NCBI GenBank assembly: GCA_024421095.1 | Contig: JAHQYM010000014.1 | Location: 1-39,144 of the forward strand | Direction of reading: 5' to 3' | Length of the DNA: 39,144 nucleotides | Origin: Acidimicrobiia bacterium | GTDB lineage: Bacteria > Actinomycetota > Acidimicrobiia > Acidimicrobiales > Aldehydirespiratoraceae | Shown: piece after piece, positions 1 to 8,700 of the stretch | How the letters are laid out: the number at the start of each line of letters is the position of its first letter | How positions within the stretch are numbered: position 1 is the stretch's first letter | Program-made: the position numbers and the translations under genes | The notes under the pieces: model-generated | Databases searched by the model: none | What the model saw: only the letters and a program-made list of their open reading frames with translations | What the model was told of the DNA's origin: nothing

Positions 1-1
1 T

Positions 2-1435
2 GGTATGTTTGTGTTGACAGGTGAGTTCGACCAGATCACCGGAGCGCGTATCGCCACCGCGTTGACCGCCAAAGAACGACAACTCTGGAATCGCGAGGAC
101 CCCAACAAGCGTGCCACACCACAACAACGCATGGCCGACGCGTTAGCCGAGTTGATTAGCGAACCCACCGGTGACGGCCGGTCTGTGGGTACTGATTTGT
201 TAGTAATCGCCGATTTCGATGTACTCAAACAACAACTCGAAAACCGGCGGTTGGTTGACGGGTCACCAATACCAATCACCGAACTACACAAGTTGGCGTT
301 GGAAGCGAACCTGTTGCCATCAATCTTCGACACGAAAACCCAAGACATGTGGCTGGGTCGTCGATTACGCACCGCCACCGAAGCTCAACGCATCGCGTTA
401 ATCGCAAGAGACCAATGCTGCATTGGATGCGGCGCTAACCCGTTGTGGTGTCAAGCGCATCACATTATTTGGTGGTCAAACAACGGACCCACCAACCTAG
501 AAAACCTCGTATTAGTATGCAACGACTGCCACCACAAAATCCACGACGAAGGCTGGCAAGTCCACAAACACCCCGACACCGGCAAATACCACCTCAAACC
601 CCCAACCCACCCCACAAATGAGCGCCCAGTGGTTTCGTCAGATAAACCGACAAGGAACTCGCTAGGTGAGCCCACGACCCAACCATCGGGTCAGCGCCCA
701 ACAACCCCGCCACACAAACCCTCAACCAACCCGTCAGGTGAGTCCCCCGCCGCTTCGGAGGCTGAGGCTCCGACTATCTCGTCGGGTGAGCGTCCGACAG
801 GCCCACCAGACAAACCCTCAACCCGCCCATCCGGTGAGCACCCGGTTGCCTCGCTGGATAAGTCGGCAAGGACCTTGCCAGATGAACCCTCAACCCACCC
901 GGCCGACAAGCGTCCCACCCTTTCCGTGGGTGAGCCCTTGAGCGGCCCAGCAAATAAGCGGCCGACCGTTTTATCGGATACACCGGCGAGTACCGCGTCA
1001 GGTAGACCGCCGAACCGCCAATCGGGTGAGCGCCCGACCGTTTTATCGGATAAGTCGGCGAGGACCTCACCACATGGGTCGTCAACCAGCGGGCCCGGTG
1101 ACTCCTTAGACGTTTCGGTGAGTGAGCCCTCAACCCACCCAGCAGACAAGCGCCCAACCAATTCGTCGAAAACCTTGTCAAGAGCGCGTTCGGTGGTTTC
1201 TTCAGAGAAGCTTCCGGCTTTCTCATCGGGTCGGGCAGACCGTGCTCGAACCCGCGAAGACTCGACTCAATCGGATTCCAGCGACCCAACTCAGTTAACT
1301 TTCCAGAATGCGCCTGGGTTCGCGCCTGGTGAGCAAGTTCAGCGCAAGAACCAGACAAACTCCAACACCAAAAAACAAAACCCCACAACCCGAACCACCC
1401 GTCACGACCCAGTCGACAGCATCGACACCTCCTAA
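2..1435 (+). CDS. 13E12/DUF222-family HNH endonuclease-like protein, 5' end outside window
   Basis: The reading frame is open at the left edge, so the N-terminus is missing. Residues numbered from the first visible Met (base 5): 1-125 look like the C-terminal half of the DUF222/13E12 repeat domain found in many copies in actinobacterial genomes. Residues about 138-186 form an HNH nuclease module with CxxC (CIGC), the AHHI core and a second cysteine motif (CNDCHHKIH), which would bind zinc and a catalytic metal. After about residue 195 the chain changes to a low-complexity tail of some 280 residues rich in Pro, Ser and Thr, with degenerate copies of SGERPT and DKPST. The family is often mobile or multicopy; its biological role is not settled. 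The nuclease fold is clear, but activity and substrate cannot be read from the sequence. The stop is TAA at 1433-1435. Confidence 0.85.
   Translation, partial: GMFVLTGEFDQITGARIATALTAKERQLWNREDPNKRATPQQRMADALAELISEPTGDGRSVGTDLLVIADFDVLKQQLENRRLVDGSPIPITELHKLALEANLLPSIFDTKTQDMWLGRRLRTATEAQRIALIARDQCCIGCGANPLWCQAHHIIWWSNNGPTNLENLVLVCNDCHHKIHDEGWQVHKHPDTGKYHLKPPTHPTNERPVVSSDKPTRNSLGEPTTQPSGQRPTTPPHKPSTNPSGESPAASEAEAPTISSGERPTGPPDKPSTRPSGEHPVASLDKSARTLPDEPSTHPADKRPTLSVGEPLSGPANKRPTVLSDTPASTASGRPPNRQSGERPTVLSDKSARTSPHGSSTSGPGDSLDVSVSEPSTHPADKRPTNSSKTLSRARSVVSSEKLPAFSSGRADRARTREDSTQSDSSDPTQLTFQNAPGFAPGEQVQRKNQTNSNTKKQNPTTRTTRHDPVDSIDTS
602..1270 (+). repeat. Degenerate Pro/Ser/Thr repeat tail inside the HNH gene
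   Basis: This part of the HNH gene encodes about 220 residues built from loosely repeated blocks of 11-16 residues (variants of SGERPT, SDKPST and HPADKRPT). The DNA shows near-identical islands, for example CCCTCAACCCACCC at about 890 and again at about 1128, and CCGACCGTTTTATCGGATA at about 963 and 1035. The copies have diverged and sit in the same reading frame, so the repeat is maintained as coding sequence. The tail is probably disordered. Confidence 0.7.
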
Positions 1436-1983
1436 AGACCACACAATTCGCTGGCCATCCACCTGTCGCCGATTCGTCCCGAAAAGCCCGTGGATGCACC
1501 AACCAACACCGAACAATGGTCACACACATCGGTATTGATGCTGCCATGGGCACCGGTGATGGGTCGGTCACCCATCCACAGGAGCAACTTCCACACCAAC
1601 CCTCCAGCCACTCAACTGAATGTCAACACCGACCCTAGAAGACTACACCCCGACACATGACGGTCCCACAACTCACACACATGCCCACTCCACCCTCAGA
1701 CATGAAGAACCTTGGTTGCTCTTCGCGTTTTGGGGTGGAGTCAGTGGGGTGACGGTCCGCGCCTGATGTTGCTGACAGTTCCGCGTTGCGGTGTCACGCA
1801 TGGTTCTACCAGAGCGTTTCCACGACCGAATCCGTTACTACAACTCAAGCAACTCCGTATCATTGGACAGGAAAATATTCAACCAATATTTGACTTGTAT
1901 CATCCGCGGGACCCTGCTAAGTTCGCTCAGAATTACAAATTCATTGAGGCTTGGATGCTTCGAAAAACTGAGAGGGCTTATTG
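1436..1983. other. Intergenic region without a recognisable gene
   Basis: About 550 bp between the HNH gene and the VOC gene. Short open frames exist but none encodes a protein I recognise and none has a convincing ribosome site. The only structure seen is a 7-bp inverted repeat (GATGGGT at 1558-1564 and ACCCATC at 1570-1576, 5-base loop) with no T-run after it, so I do not call it a terminator. The last 100 bases are more AT-rich and should hold the promoter of the VOC gene, but no convincing -35/-10 pair was found. Confidence 0.5.
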
Positions 1984-2748
1984 ATGGCCGAACGAGAGGG
2001 TTACGAACACGGAGTGTTCAATTGGGTTGACCTCAGCACCGGCGATGTTGACGTTGCAAAAGAATTTTACGCTTCGTTGTTTGGTTGGAGTTTCAGCGAC
2101 GACAGCAAAGACGGAGAGGTGGTTTACTCGTCGGCGTTGAAGAACGAACGACCCGTAGTCGGATTAATGCGTCAACCTCAAGACTTGAGCGAGATGGGAG
2201 TTCCCTATATGTGGCAGACCTACATTAAAGTTGACGACGTAGCAGCCGCGCTCAACCGAGTTTCTGAGGCCGGCGGAACGGCCATGGGGCCGATTATGGA
2301 TGTTGAATCGGCTGGCCGTATGGCAGTGGTGGCGGATCCGACCGTAGCCGTAGTGCAACTTTGGGAGCCTATGGACCATTTCGGCGCTCATTTCGTGAAC
2401 GAACACGCAACATTTTGTTGGAACGAGTTACTTACGAATGATGTTGATACTGCGTTCACCTTCTTCTCATCTTTATTTGGTTGGGAACGCGCCGATTTAA
2501 GAGAAGCGGATCTAACCGGGATCCGCCAAGGCGATCACATCGTCGGAAGTATCGCTCCCACTCCTGACGGGACACCTAGCCATTGGGCCGTGTATTTCTT
2601 AGTCGATGACTGCGAAACCATAGTCAACGAATGCGTAGGCCTCGGCGGGAAAGTGGTTGTACCCGCGATGGATCGAGCACCTGGAAGATTCGCGCAACTA
2701 GCCGACAATCAAGACGCAACGTTTTGGGTAGTGGCTTCAAATCAATAA
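1984..2748 (+). CDS. Two-domain VOC (glyoxalase/bleomycin-resistance-like) protein
   Basis: A 254-residue protein made of two successive beta-alpha-beta-beta-beta VOC modules (about residues 8-122 and 132-252). The first begins FNWVDLSTGDVDVAKEFY and the second FCWNELLTNDVDTAFTFF, each followed by the LFGW turn. This tandem layout matches the actinobacterial Cfp30B / 27-kDa antigen group of glyoxalase-like proteins. VOC proteins usually bind a divalent metal and act on small electrophiles, or sequester ligands; the substrate here is unknown. I chose ATG 1984 because AGAGGG lies eight bases upstream; an in-frame TTG directly precedes it. The gene stands alone between the HNH gene and the convergent marR gene, with no terminator visible in the 114-bp gap. 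Confidence 0.88.
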   Translation: MAEREGYEHGVFNWVDLSTGDVDVAKEFYASLFGWSFSDDSKDGEVVYSSALKNERPVVGLMRQPQDLSEMGVPYMWQTYIKVDDVAAALNRVSEAGGTAMGPIMDVESAGRMAVVADPTVAVVQLWEPMDHFGAHFVNEHATFCWNELLTNDVDTAFTFFSSLFGWERADLREADLTGIRQGDHIVGSIAPTPDGTPSHWAVYFLVDDCETIVNECVGLGGKVVVPAMDRAPGRFAQLADNQDATFWVVASNQ

Positions 2749-2862
2749 CCCAAAGCAATGAGGTTCCGAAATCAAGGGAAAAAATCACGAACCGTTGTTG
2801 TTGAAGTCGATCAAATCGCAGTAGGAACCCAACGGCTCTCCACGATGAGCAGCGAAACTAAG

Positions 2863-3372
2863 TCAGTTCGCAGTACTTGAAGAGCTGGTTTGCTGTCCCA
2901 AGAGGGGTTCTGAGGCTGCCTTTTGAATGCGGTTGAGTAACTCGATGAGTGTGTCGGCCTCGGCATCAGAGAGGGTCTGGCCGATGGCTCGATCAATGAC
3001 CGATTCCATGCGTGGAGCGAATTGTTGGAGGACTTTGCGACCCGCGGTGGTGAGGGCCACTTGTGATGCTCGGCGATCATCCGGGTCTGCGTTCCGTTCA
3101 ACAAGTCCGAGCGTTTCAGCCCTGTCAACTCTGCGGGAGATGTGACTCGGACTCATTAGAAGTTGGCGGCTGAGATCGACCGCTCGGAGGCGGTGGTCAG
3201 GGGCCTCGTCGAGGCGCACGAGCAAGTCTAGGGTGGTCGGGTCATGGCCAGTGGGAGCGACCGCTTCGGTGTCTATCAGCCTGCCTACCGCTATCTGGGT
3301 TGCGAGCAAGGCACCAGACACCCTTAGGGTCTCAGGAGCTAATATGCTAGTGGGTTTAGGTTGTTGTGTCAT
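2863..3372 (-). CDS. MarR-family transcriptional regulator
   Basis: A 169-residue winged-helix regulator. A dimerisation helix (about residues 18-40) is followed by the recognition helix region (LLMSPSHISRRVDRAETLGL) and the wing with its DPDDRRASQVALT motif, diagnostic for MarR proteins. It is divergent from a YcaC-like hydrolase, and a long inverted repeat lies between the two starts. The usual reading is autorepression plus repression of the neighbouring operon, released by a small ligand, probably a phenolic or electrophile (family inference). ATG 3372 is exactly seven bases downstream of a TATACT -10 box, so the mRNA is likely leaderless. The last residues are a Ser-rich tail without obvious function. 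Confidence 0.92.
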   Translation of the reverse strand: MTQQPKPTSILAPETLRVSGALLATQIAVGRLIDTEAVAPTGHDPTTLDLLVRLDEAPDHRLRAVDLSRQLLMSPSHISRRVDRAETLGLVERNADPDDRRASQVALTTAGRKVLQQFAPRMESVIDRAIGQTLSDAEADTLIELLNRIQKAASEPLLGQQTSSSSTAN

Positions 3373-3379
3373 AAGTCAC

Positions 3380-3408
3380 AGTATAGGTGTGTTGACAACT
3401 ATTGCCCA
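3380..3408 (-). promoter_or_regulatory. Predicted leaderless marR promoter
   Basis: On the minus strand a TATACT -10 hexamer occupies 3385-3380 and a weaker TGGGCA -35 match occupies 3408-3403, with a 17-base spacer. Seven bases separate the -10 from the marR ATG at 3372, the spacing typical of leaderless actinobacterial transcripts. It overlaps the divergent hydrolase promoter, so the two promoters may compete. Confidence 0.5.
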
Positions 3409-3420
3409 AGCACGTATATT
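3392..3420 (+). promoter_or_regulatory. Near-consensus promoter of the hydrolase-pirin operon
   Basis: TTGACA at 3392-3397 and TATATT at 3415-3420 are separated by exactly 17 bases: a perfect -35 and a one-mismatch -10 for a housekeeping sigma factor. The predicted start point lies near 3427, inside the inverted repeat at 3418-3454, so a bound repressor would block initiation. Confidence 0.75.
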
Positions 3421-3454
3421 AGTTGCGTAAGCAACATTTGTTTACGCAACTAAT
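3418..3454. promoter_or_regulatory. Perfect 13-bp inverted repeat, probable MarR operator
   Basis: ATTAGTTGCGTAA at 3418-3430 is repeated exactly in inverse orientation at 3442-3454, with 11 bases between. The left arm overlaps the -10 box of the plus-strand promoter and the rest covers the predicted start point. A shorter nested inverted repeat (GTTGC/GCAAC around GTAA) lies in the left arm. Position and symmetry fit a site for the dimeric MarR protein encoded next door. It lies before the gene and is followed by a ribosome site, so it is not a terminator. Confidence 0.75.
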
Positions 3455-3466
3455 CAAGGAGCAATC

Positions 3467-4084
3467 ATGGCAACAACACATTCCCGAGATCCCCAAACCG
3501 ATCACCTACTTACGGTTGAGAATTCCGTTCTGGTCTTCATTGACTATCAACCCAGCCTCATTGACGGCACCCACTCGATCAACCACGAAGTGCTGCGCAA
3601 CAATGTGGTGGCTATGGCTAAGGTCGCCCGGATGTATGGCCTGCCGGTCGTATTGTCGACAGTTGGTGTGGATGCGGGCTTCCAACAACCCACAATCCCT
3701 GAGCTGTCGGACATCCTGCCAGACATCACCCCGATCGACCGCAATACCGTGGACGCTTGGGACTCCGCAGAGTTCCGAACCGCGATAGAAGCAACAGGCC
3801 GCAACAAAATCATCATGGCGGCACTATGGACCGAAGTCTGCCTCGTCTACCCAGCGCTCGACATGTTATTGGAAGGCTACGAGATCTACGCTCTCGCCGA
3901 TGTCTCCGGCGGCACCACACCCGATGCCCACGAGCGGGGTATGCAACGTCTGCTACAAGCTGGCGCAATCCCAGTCACCTGGGAAGCCGTGATGGCCGAA
4001 CTCGGACGCTTAGCATCTTATGACATCAGCGGTTTCGTTGACATCATGAACGAACACCTGCCCAAAAGCGTTCCTCACGGCTGA
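3467..4084 (+). CDS. YcaC-like cysteine hydrolase (isochorismatase superfamily)
   Basis: A 205-residue protein matching the YcaC branch of the isochorismatase-like cysteine hydrolases along its length. Asp26 in VFIDYQP and Cys125 in WTEVCLVYPALD are the expected catalytic Asp and nucleophilic Cys; the RNTVDAWDS stretch (residues 92-100) matches the YcaC segment before the hydrolase core. Substrates of this branch are poorly known. AAGGAG lies five bases before ATG 3467, a strong ribosome site. The gene is first in an apparent two-gene operon with a pirin (73-bp gap, no terminator), driven by the operator-covered promoter upstream, so it is probably induced when the MarR protein is released. 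Confidence 0.9.
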   Translation: MATTHSRDPQTDHLLTVENSVLVFIDYQPSLIDGTHSINHEVLRNNVVAMAKVARMYGLPVVLSTVGVDAGFQQPTIPELSDILPDITPIDRNTVDAWDSAEFRTAIEATGRNKIIMAALWTEVCLVYPALDMLLEGYEIYALADVSGGTTPDAHERGMQRLLQAGAIPVTWEAVMAELGRLASYDISGFVDIMNEHLPKSVPHG

Positions 4085-4157
4085 AGCGCACTTCGCAACT
4101 CCGCGATATTCAGCCGCTATAACCAACAACTCAATACCACAAAAGGAGCAATTGCCA

Positions 4158-5003
4158 ATGACCAACCGAACGATAAAATCGCTCACCGGTGCTAAACCAC
4201 AACCCGGATCAGGAATCCTGCACCCGTTCCCCACAAAAGAATTGCCTGCCATCGACCCCTTCGTGTTCCTCGACACAGGCACCCCCCGGAACCTCGGATC
4301 ACAAGAGATATATGTCGGCCCGCACCCTCATCGCGGCGTTCAGGCTGTCAGTCTGTTGTTCTCCGGTCTGATTATGCACCGAGACTCACTCGGGAATGAC
4401 CGCACCGTTATCTCTGGTGGGATGCAATGGCTCGTCTCCGGTTCTGGAGCCCTTCACGAAGAGGTTCTCAAGGGTGACAACCAAGGAGTGTTCCACATGG
4501 CCCAACTCTGGATCAACATGCCCGCCAAGTTCAAGATGAACCCACCCGAGCACCACGCGGTTACGGCCGACACGATTCCCGAACTTTCGTCGCTTGGGCA
4601 AGGTTCTCTCGTGCGCCTTTATGCCGGTGACTTGGAAAGCCAATCCGGCCCAGCCCCGATGCCGACCCAGGTTCTCGTAGCCCATGTGACCATAGCTGCC
4701 GGTGGCCGCGTGAGTATCCCAGTTCCAGTTGCATGGAATGCCGCGTTCACCGTGGTCGCCGGCACGGTGACGAATAATGGCCACACCTTAGAAGGAGGCG
4801 ACACACCAGTTTTCCATCATGACGGTAAGACCATTTCGGTAACCAGCGAAACGGGCGGTGAACTGCTTTTGATGTGCGGAGAACCAATCGGCGAACAGGT
4901 TGCTATGCATGACGGATTCGTGATGAACACAGCCGAGGAAATCACCACTGCATTCGACGACTACAAGTCGGGCCGCATGGGCTACTTGATCGCATCGCGT
5001 TAA
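4158..5003 (+). CDS. Pirin-family bicupin
   Basis: A 281-residue bicupin of the pirin family. The metal-binding set is intact in the N-terminal cupin: His56 and His58 in GPHPHRG, His100 and Glu102 in SGSGALHEE, nearly the same numbering as in human pirin. The C-terminal cupin (about 160-260) has no such set, as is usual. Bacterial pirins act as quercetin-type dioxygenases or as regulators of central metabolism, so the reaction here is not certain. AAAAGGAG at 4141-4148 precedes ATG 4158; an in-frame TTG at 4152 is too close to that site. Co-transcription with the YcaC-like hydrolase suggests a response to quinones, flavonoids or similar aromatics. Confidence 0.93.
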   Translation: MTNRTIKSLTGAKPQPGSGILHPFPTKELPAIDPFVFLDTGTPRNLGSQEIYVGPHPHRGVQAVSLLFSGLIMHRDSLGNDRTVISGGMQWLVSGSGALHEEVLKGDNQGVFHMAQLWINMPAKFKMNPPEHHAVTADTIPELSSLGQGSLVRLYAGDLESQSGPAPMPTQVLVAHVTIAAGGRVSIPVPVAWNAAFTVVAGTVTNNGHTLEGGDTPVFHHDGKTISVTSETGGELLLMCGEPIGEQVAMHDGFVMNTAEEITTAFDDYKSGRMGYLIASR

Positions 5004-5107
5004 ACAAGAGCAAACCCAACCGTGATCTTCCCCTAGATTCGAGGGAGCGGGAGTTGCTACTTCGGGCGCTCCGCGAATACGGCGAGAATACGGTAAATCG
5101 AATTCTA

Positions 5108-5362
5108 TCATCGGTAGACATCCTTCCTAGCGCCGATCGTGAGCACGACAATATTACCGTCTCGGGTTGTGTAAATTATGCGATGGGAGCGCCCGAGGGG
5201 TGTGGAACGCCGGCCCCGCAGTTGGCCTTTGAGTTTTTTCCCTAGTCCAGGTTCGTCGTCGAGTCGCCTGATGAGTTCGCGTGCCTTTTGCGAGAGCGCC
5301 GGAGGCAACCCATCAAGGTCCTTTTTTGCTCTGGCGGTTAGTTTGGGCACGATCTTGATCAA
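5108..5362 (-). CDS. RelE/ParE-family toxin
   Basis: An 84-residue basic protein with the RelE/ParE layout: an N-terminal strand, two helices (TARAKKDLDGLPP and the LIRRLDDEP region), then LKGQLRGRRSTPLGRSHRII and a final strand ending RKDVYR. The pattern fits the RelE branch, which cleaves mRNA on the ribosome (family knowledge; not testable here). It starts at TTG 5362, overlapping the antitoxin stop as TTGA, so it is translationally coupled to the Phd gene. Length is normal and there is no sign of damage. Confidence 0.88.
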   Translation of the reverse strand: MIKIVPKLTARAKKDLDGLPPALSQKARELIRRLDDEPGLGKKLKGQLRGRRSTPLGRSHRIIYTTRDGNIVVLTIGARKDVYR

Positions 5363-5640
5363 TCGAGCGGAACGAGGTCTCCGGCGGCGAGGTCAGCCTC
5401 GGCTTCAGCGATAGCGTCCATAGTGTCGCTGTCGGCAAGGATGTTGAGCGTCTCGATCAGTGATTCATAGTCTTCGTGCCCGACAATCACAGCTGCGGGG
5501 CGGCCGTGCTTGGTGATGACGAACTCGGCCCCGGTGGACTCGACCTCGTCGACAATCTCGCTCAGGCGACTACGGGCATCAGTCAAAGGCGCTGTGTTGC
5601 TGGTGGTGGTCATAGTGGTGGTGGTGCTGGTGGTGATCAT
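5359..5640 (-). CDS. Phd/YefM-family antitoxin
   Basis: About 93 residues. After a Thr-rich leader (TTSTTTTMTTTSN) comes the Phd/YefM core: PLTDARSRLSEIVDEVESTG, then EFVITKHGRPAAVIV and EDYESLIETL. The N-terminal core binds DNA and the acidic C-terminal tail would wrap the RelE toxin. I chose ATG 5640 because TACAGT, a plausible -10 box, ends six bases upstream, giving a leaderless message; a TTG at 5646 or an internal ATG near 5610 are alternatives. The gene overlaps the toxin by four bases and is preceded by a palindrome that looks like the autoregulatory operator. Confidence 0.88.
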   Translation of the reverse strand: MITTSTTTTMTTTSNTAPLTDARSRLSEIVDEVESTGAEFVITKHGRPAAVIVGHEDYESLIETLNILADSDTMDAIAEAEADLAAGDLVPLD

Positions 5641-5646
5641 AGTCAA

Positions 5647-5685
5647 ACTGTACAGAAAACAAGTCAGAACATAAACTATGTTCTG
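5647..5685 (-). promoter_or_regulatory. Antitoxin promoter and 21-bp palindromic operator
   Basis: CAGAACATA at 5665-5673 and TATGTTCTG at 5677-5685 form a perfect 9-bp inverted repeat with a 3-base centre. On the minus strand it overlaps the expected -35 zone of a TACAGT -10 box (5652-5647). Autorepression by the toxin-antitoxin complex at such a site is the rule for Phd/YefM modules, which is the inference here. Confidence 0.65.
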
Positions 5686-5781
5686 CGAGTTCTCTGGGCA
5701 CCGGTATCAGTTACCCAGCGACCGACCCCACACCAACCGCCGCGGCGCCCGGCCCAACCCCCACAAGCGCGTGGAGTAACT

Positions 5782-8700
5782 CTACGGACCCCCGTTTGAA
5801 GGCAGATTCAGGGCTCGGAACTGCCCCAACAACTCATCAATACGATCTTGGGCGGCCGCCCAATCACCACGACGAGGTGGTTCTGCCGCCAAAGCCTCCT
5901 GCGACAAACGGAACTGGCGATCAAGTTCGGTCAGCAATTCCTGCAAATCAGTGGGCAGCGTTGCATCAAGCTCAGTTACCACATCGGTGCCCTCAGAGGT
6001 TTGCGCGTCGCTGTCGCCAGCAACAGCAGGTTGCCCTCCAACATCACCAACCGCAACCGCCGAACCGTTCACATCACCAACCGCCAAACCAACCACATCT
6101 GAGAAATCTTCACCCGGGAAAATCTGTTGCAAAGCCTCATTCAAATTACGGCCAATACCGATCTGTTGGGTCTCACCAACAATCGCCGCGATCACAAACT
6201 CAAGGTTCGGCACGCTCGTACCCTCAGCCGACACATACAACGAACGCACCCACAAAATCGAATTGTCAATCGGCAGCAACACCAAATCGCTAAAATCAAC
6301 CTGCGACCCCACCTGATCAAGCAAAGTTAGCTGCGTAGTAATTTCCTGAGTTTGCGCGATACCCGAAGCCACCAACACCGGGCCCGGCGCGGTGGAATTG
6401 GTCAGTTCATAGGTAACCAACCTTGAAGAACCATCGGCACGGGTCTCTCCCACCATAAACGCCTCTAGTTCCTTACGATCATCGTTCTCATCAAAAGGCA
6501 CAAACGAACGCAAAGTCACAAACGAAGGCTCCTGCTCGCCGGGCAACTGAAGCAGCGTATAATACGGGCTCACCCGGCGCTCACGAGAAGTTACCACTCC
6601 CTGGGCATCAGTAGAAAGCACCGCAGTACCACCCGCCGATGTCGCCGAACGACCCGGATCCTGCGCTACCGCCCAACGCTCCGTACCCACCAACAAACTC
6701 ACTGGGTCATCAATCTGATAAGTCGAATACATATTCGTCTGCACTCGAAACAGATCCTGGGGATAACGCAAATGATCCCGAAGCTCATCCGGCATTTCTG
6801 CGAAATCGCTAAACAAAGAAGGGAACGCCGAACGCCACGCGGCAACAATCGGATCATCAACCGGCATCACATAAAACGTCACATCCCCGTGGTAAGCATC
6901 CACCACTGCCTTCACCGAGTTCCTCACATAATTGAAACTCGGGCCCGCCAAACCGCCCCCCGTCAACAAATCATTCTCCGAACGCTGCGAATACGGATAT
7001 TTGTCGGTGGTGGTGTACGCGTCAATCACATACTGAACACGGCCGTCCACAACCACTGGATACACGTCACTATCGAAATGCAAAAACGGAGCCAACTTCT
7101 CAACCCGCTCACGCACATCCCGAACATATATCACCCTCGTGTCGTCATCAATAAAATTCGAAATTAACGGCTCAATCTGACCAAACCGCAAGGCGAAGGC
7201 AAATTGACGCACAATGCCCCCTAAACCAACCCCAGCCGTGCCCTGATAATTGCCTAACACATCGCCGCCGTCGTTAGCCACATAATCCACCTCATCCACC
7301 GAAGCACCCACCAACGCGTAACCACCCATATCCTCACCGTGATAAATCTGCGGGACACCAAAATCCAAGTCAATCGAATCATCCACATCATTCGTAATCG
7401 TCGACACCAAAAAATCGGGGCGACCCTCGGCAGTAGTGGCATTCGCCGATGCCATCGCCAAGCCATACCCATGAGTCACACGAACATGACGGCGTTCCCA
7501 ATTCGCCTCAGTCTCGCCACCCAACTCACGAGCCCCCAAAATCACCTGCCGCAACTGACCATCCACCACATAACGATCCGTATCCAAAGTCGGCTCAATC
7601 GCACCCGTACCCGGCAAAGCATCCTGCCCCAAGAACCGATAAAAACCCCGTTCCGCCTGAAAACGCTCAAAAGTCGGATGAACCGTTACCGGATCAAGCA
7701 CCCGAGCGTTCCGAACCGTGACAGCATTATCGCGAATCTGCTGAGGGGTCAACTGCTCCGTATATTCAAACGCGTTAATCTGCATCTGTGTCAGACCGAA
7801 CGCCTCACGCGTAGCATTAATATTGCGTTGCGCGAAACCCGCCTCACGAGCAGTCTCATTCGGATCAACCTGAAACCGCTGCACAAACGCCGGATACAAA
7901 CCGCCCACCACAATCGCCACAAACGCCCACAAACCGACTGCCAACACCGGCAAAGTCCAACCACGCCGCCACAAATTCACCACCAAAAGAACCACCGCAC
8001 ACAAAGAAATCGCCAGCAACAAATACAAAGCAGGCAGTTGCGCATTCACATCCGTGTAAAAGGCTCCATCAAGCACACCACGTGTGGACGTAGTGAGTTC
8101 ATAACGAGCAAGCCAATAATCGGCTGCTTTCACCAAAGCAAGCACCGCCAAAATCGCCGACAAATGCACCTTCACAATCGGTCTCGCACGCTCTCCTGAC
8201 AGCCCGCTCACACCGACCCGCACCGACCCGTTCAAATAATGTGCAACGCTCGTAACGATCAACATCAACACCAACGCCGCAAACGCCCAACCCACCACAT
8301 AACTCAAAAAAGGCAACCGGAAAACATAAAAACTAATGTCGGTATTGAACTGAGGATCTTCAACACCGAAGCTCTTAGAGTTAACGAACAGCAGCCAAGT
8401 CTCCCACTGCGCCGGCACACCCGCCGAAGCAATCGCTGCGAACGCAAGCGACACCGCAGTCCGCACCAGAAAATAGCGGTTACCGACAATTTCATGGTAA
8501 CGAGAAACCAAATCTTCTTCCGGGCCCGGCGGCCTATACTTCGGGGCGGCACGATCAGCGATCCAGAGGTTCAACCACATCAGCGCAAAGAACACGGTCG
8601 CGAAAATAAGCGTCAGGACTATCTTCGCACCCAACACTTGGCTCCAGACCGAGGCCAAGTTCAGCGCATCAAACCACAGATAATCAGTGTAGAAACTCGC

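Noticed and set aside
691-1571. Minus-strand open frames of 156 and 265 codons under the HNH gene
   Set aside because: They mirror the Pro/Ser/Thr repeat tail; the plus-strand frame continues directly from the HNH domain and is clearly the coding one.
1558-1576. Hairpin as a terminator of the HNH gene
   Set aside because: No T-run follows and it lies more than 120 bases beyond the stop.
1712-1984. 90-codon open frame before the VOC gene
   Set aside because: No recognisable protein features, no ribosome site, and it overlaps a better-supported promoter and leader region.
7339-8199. 286-codon plus-strand open frame inside UPF0182
   Set aside because: Antisense shadow of a well-conserved membrane protein, with Arg/His/Thr-rich random composition.
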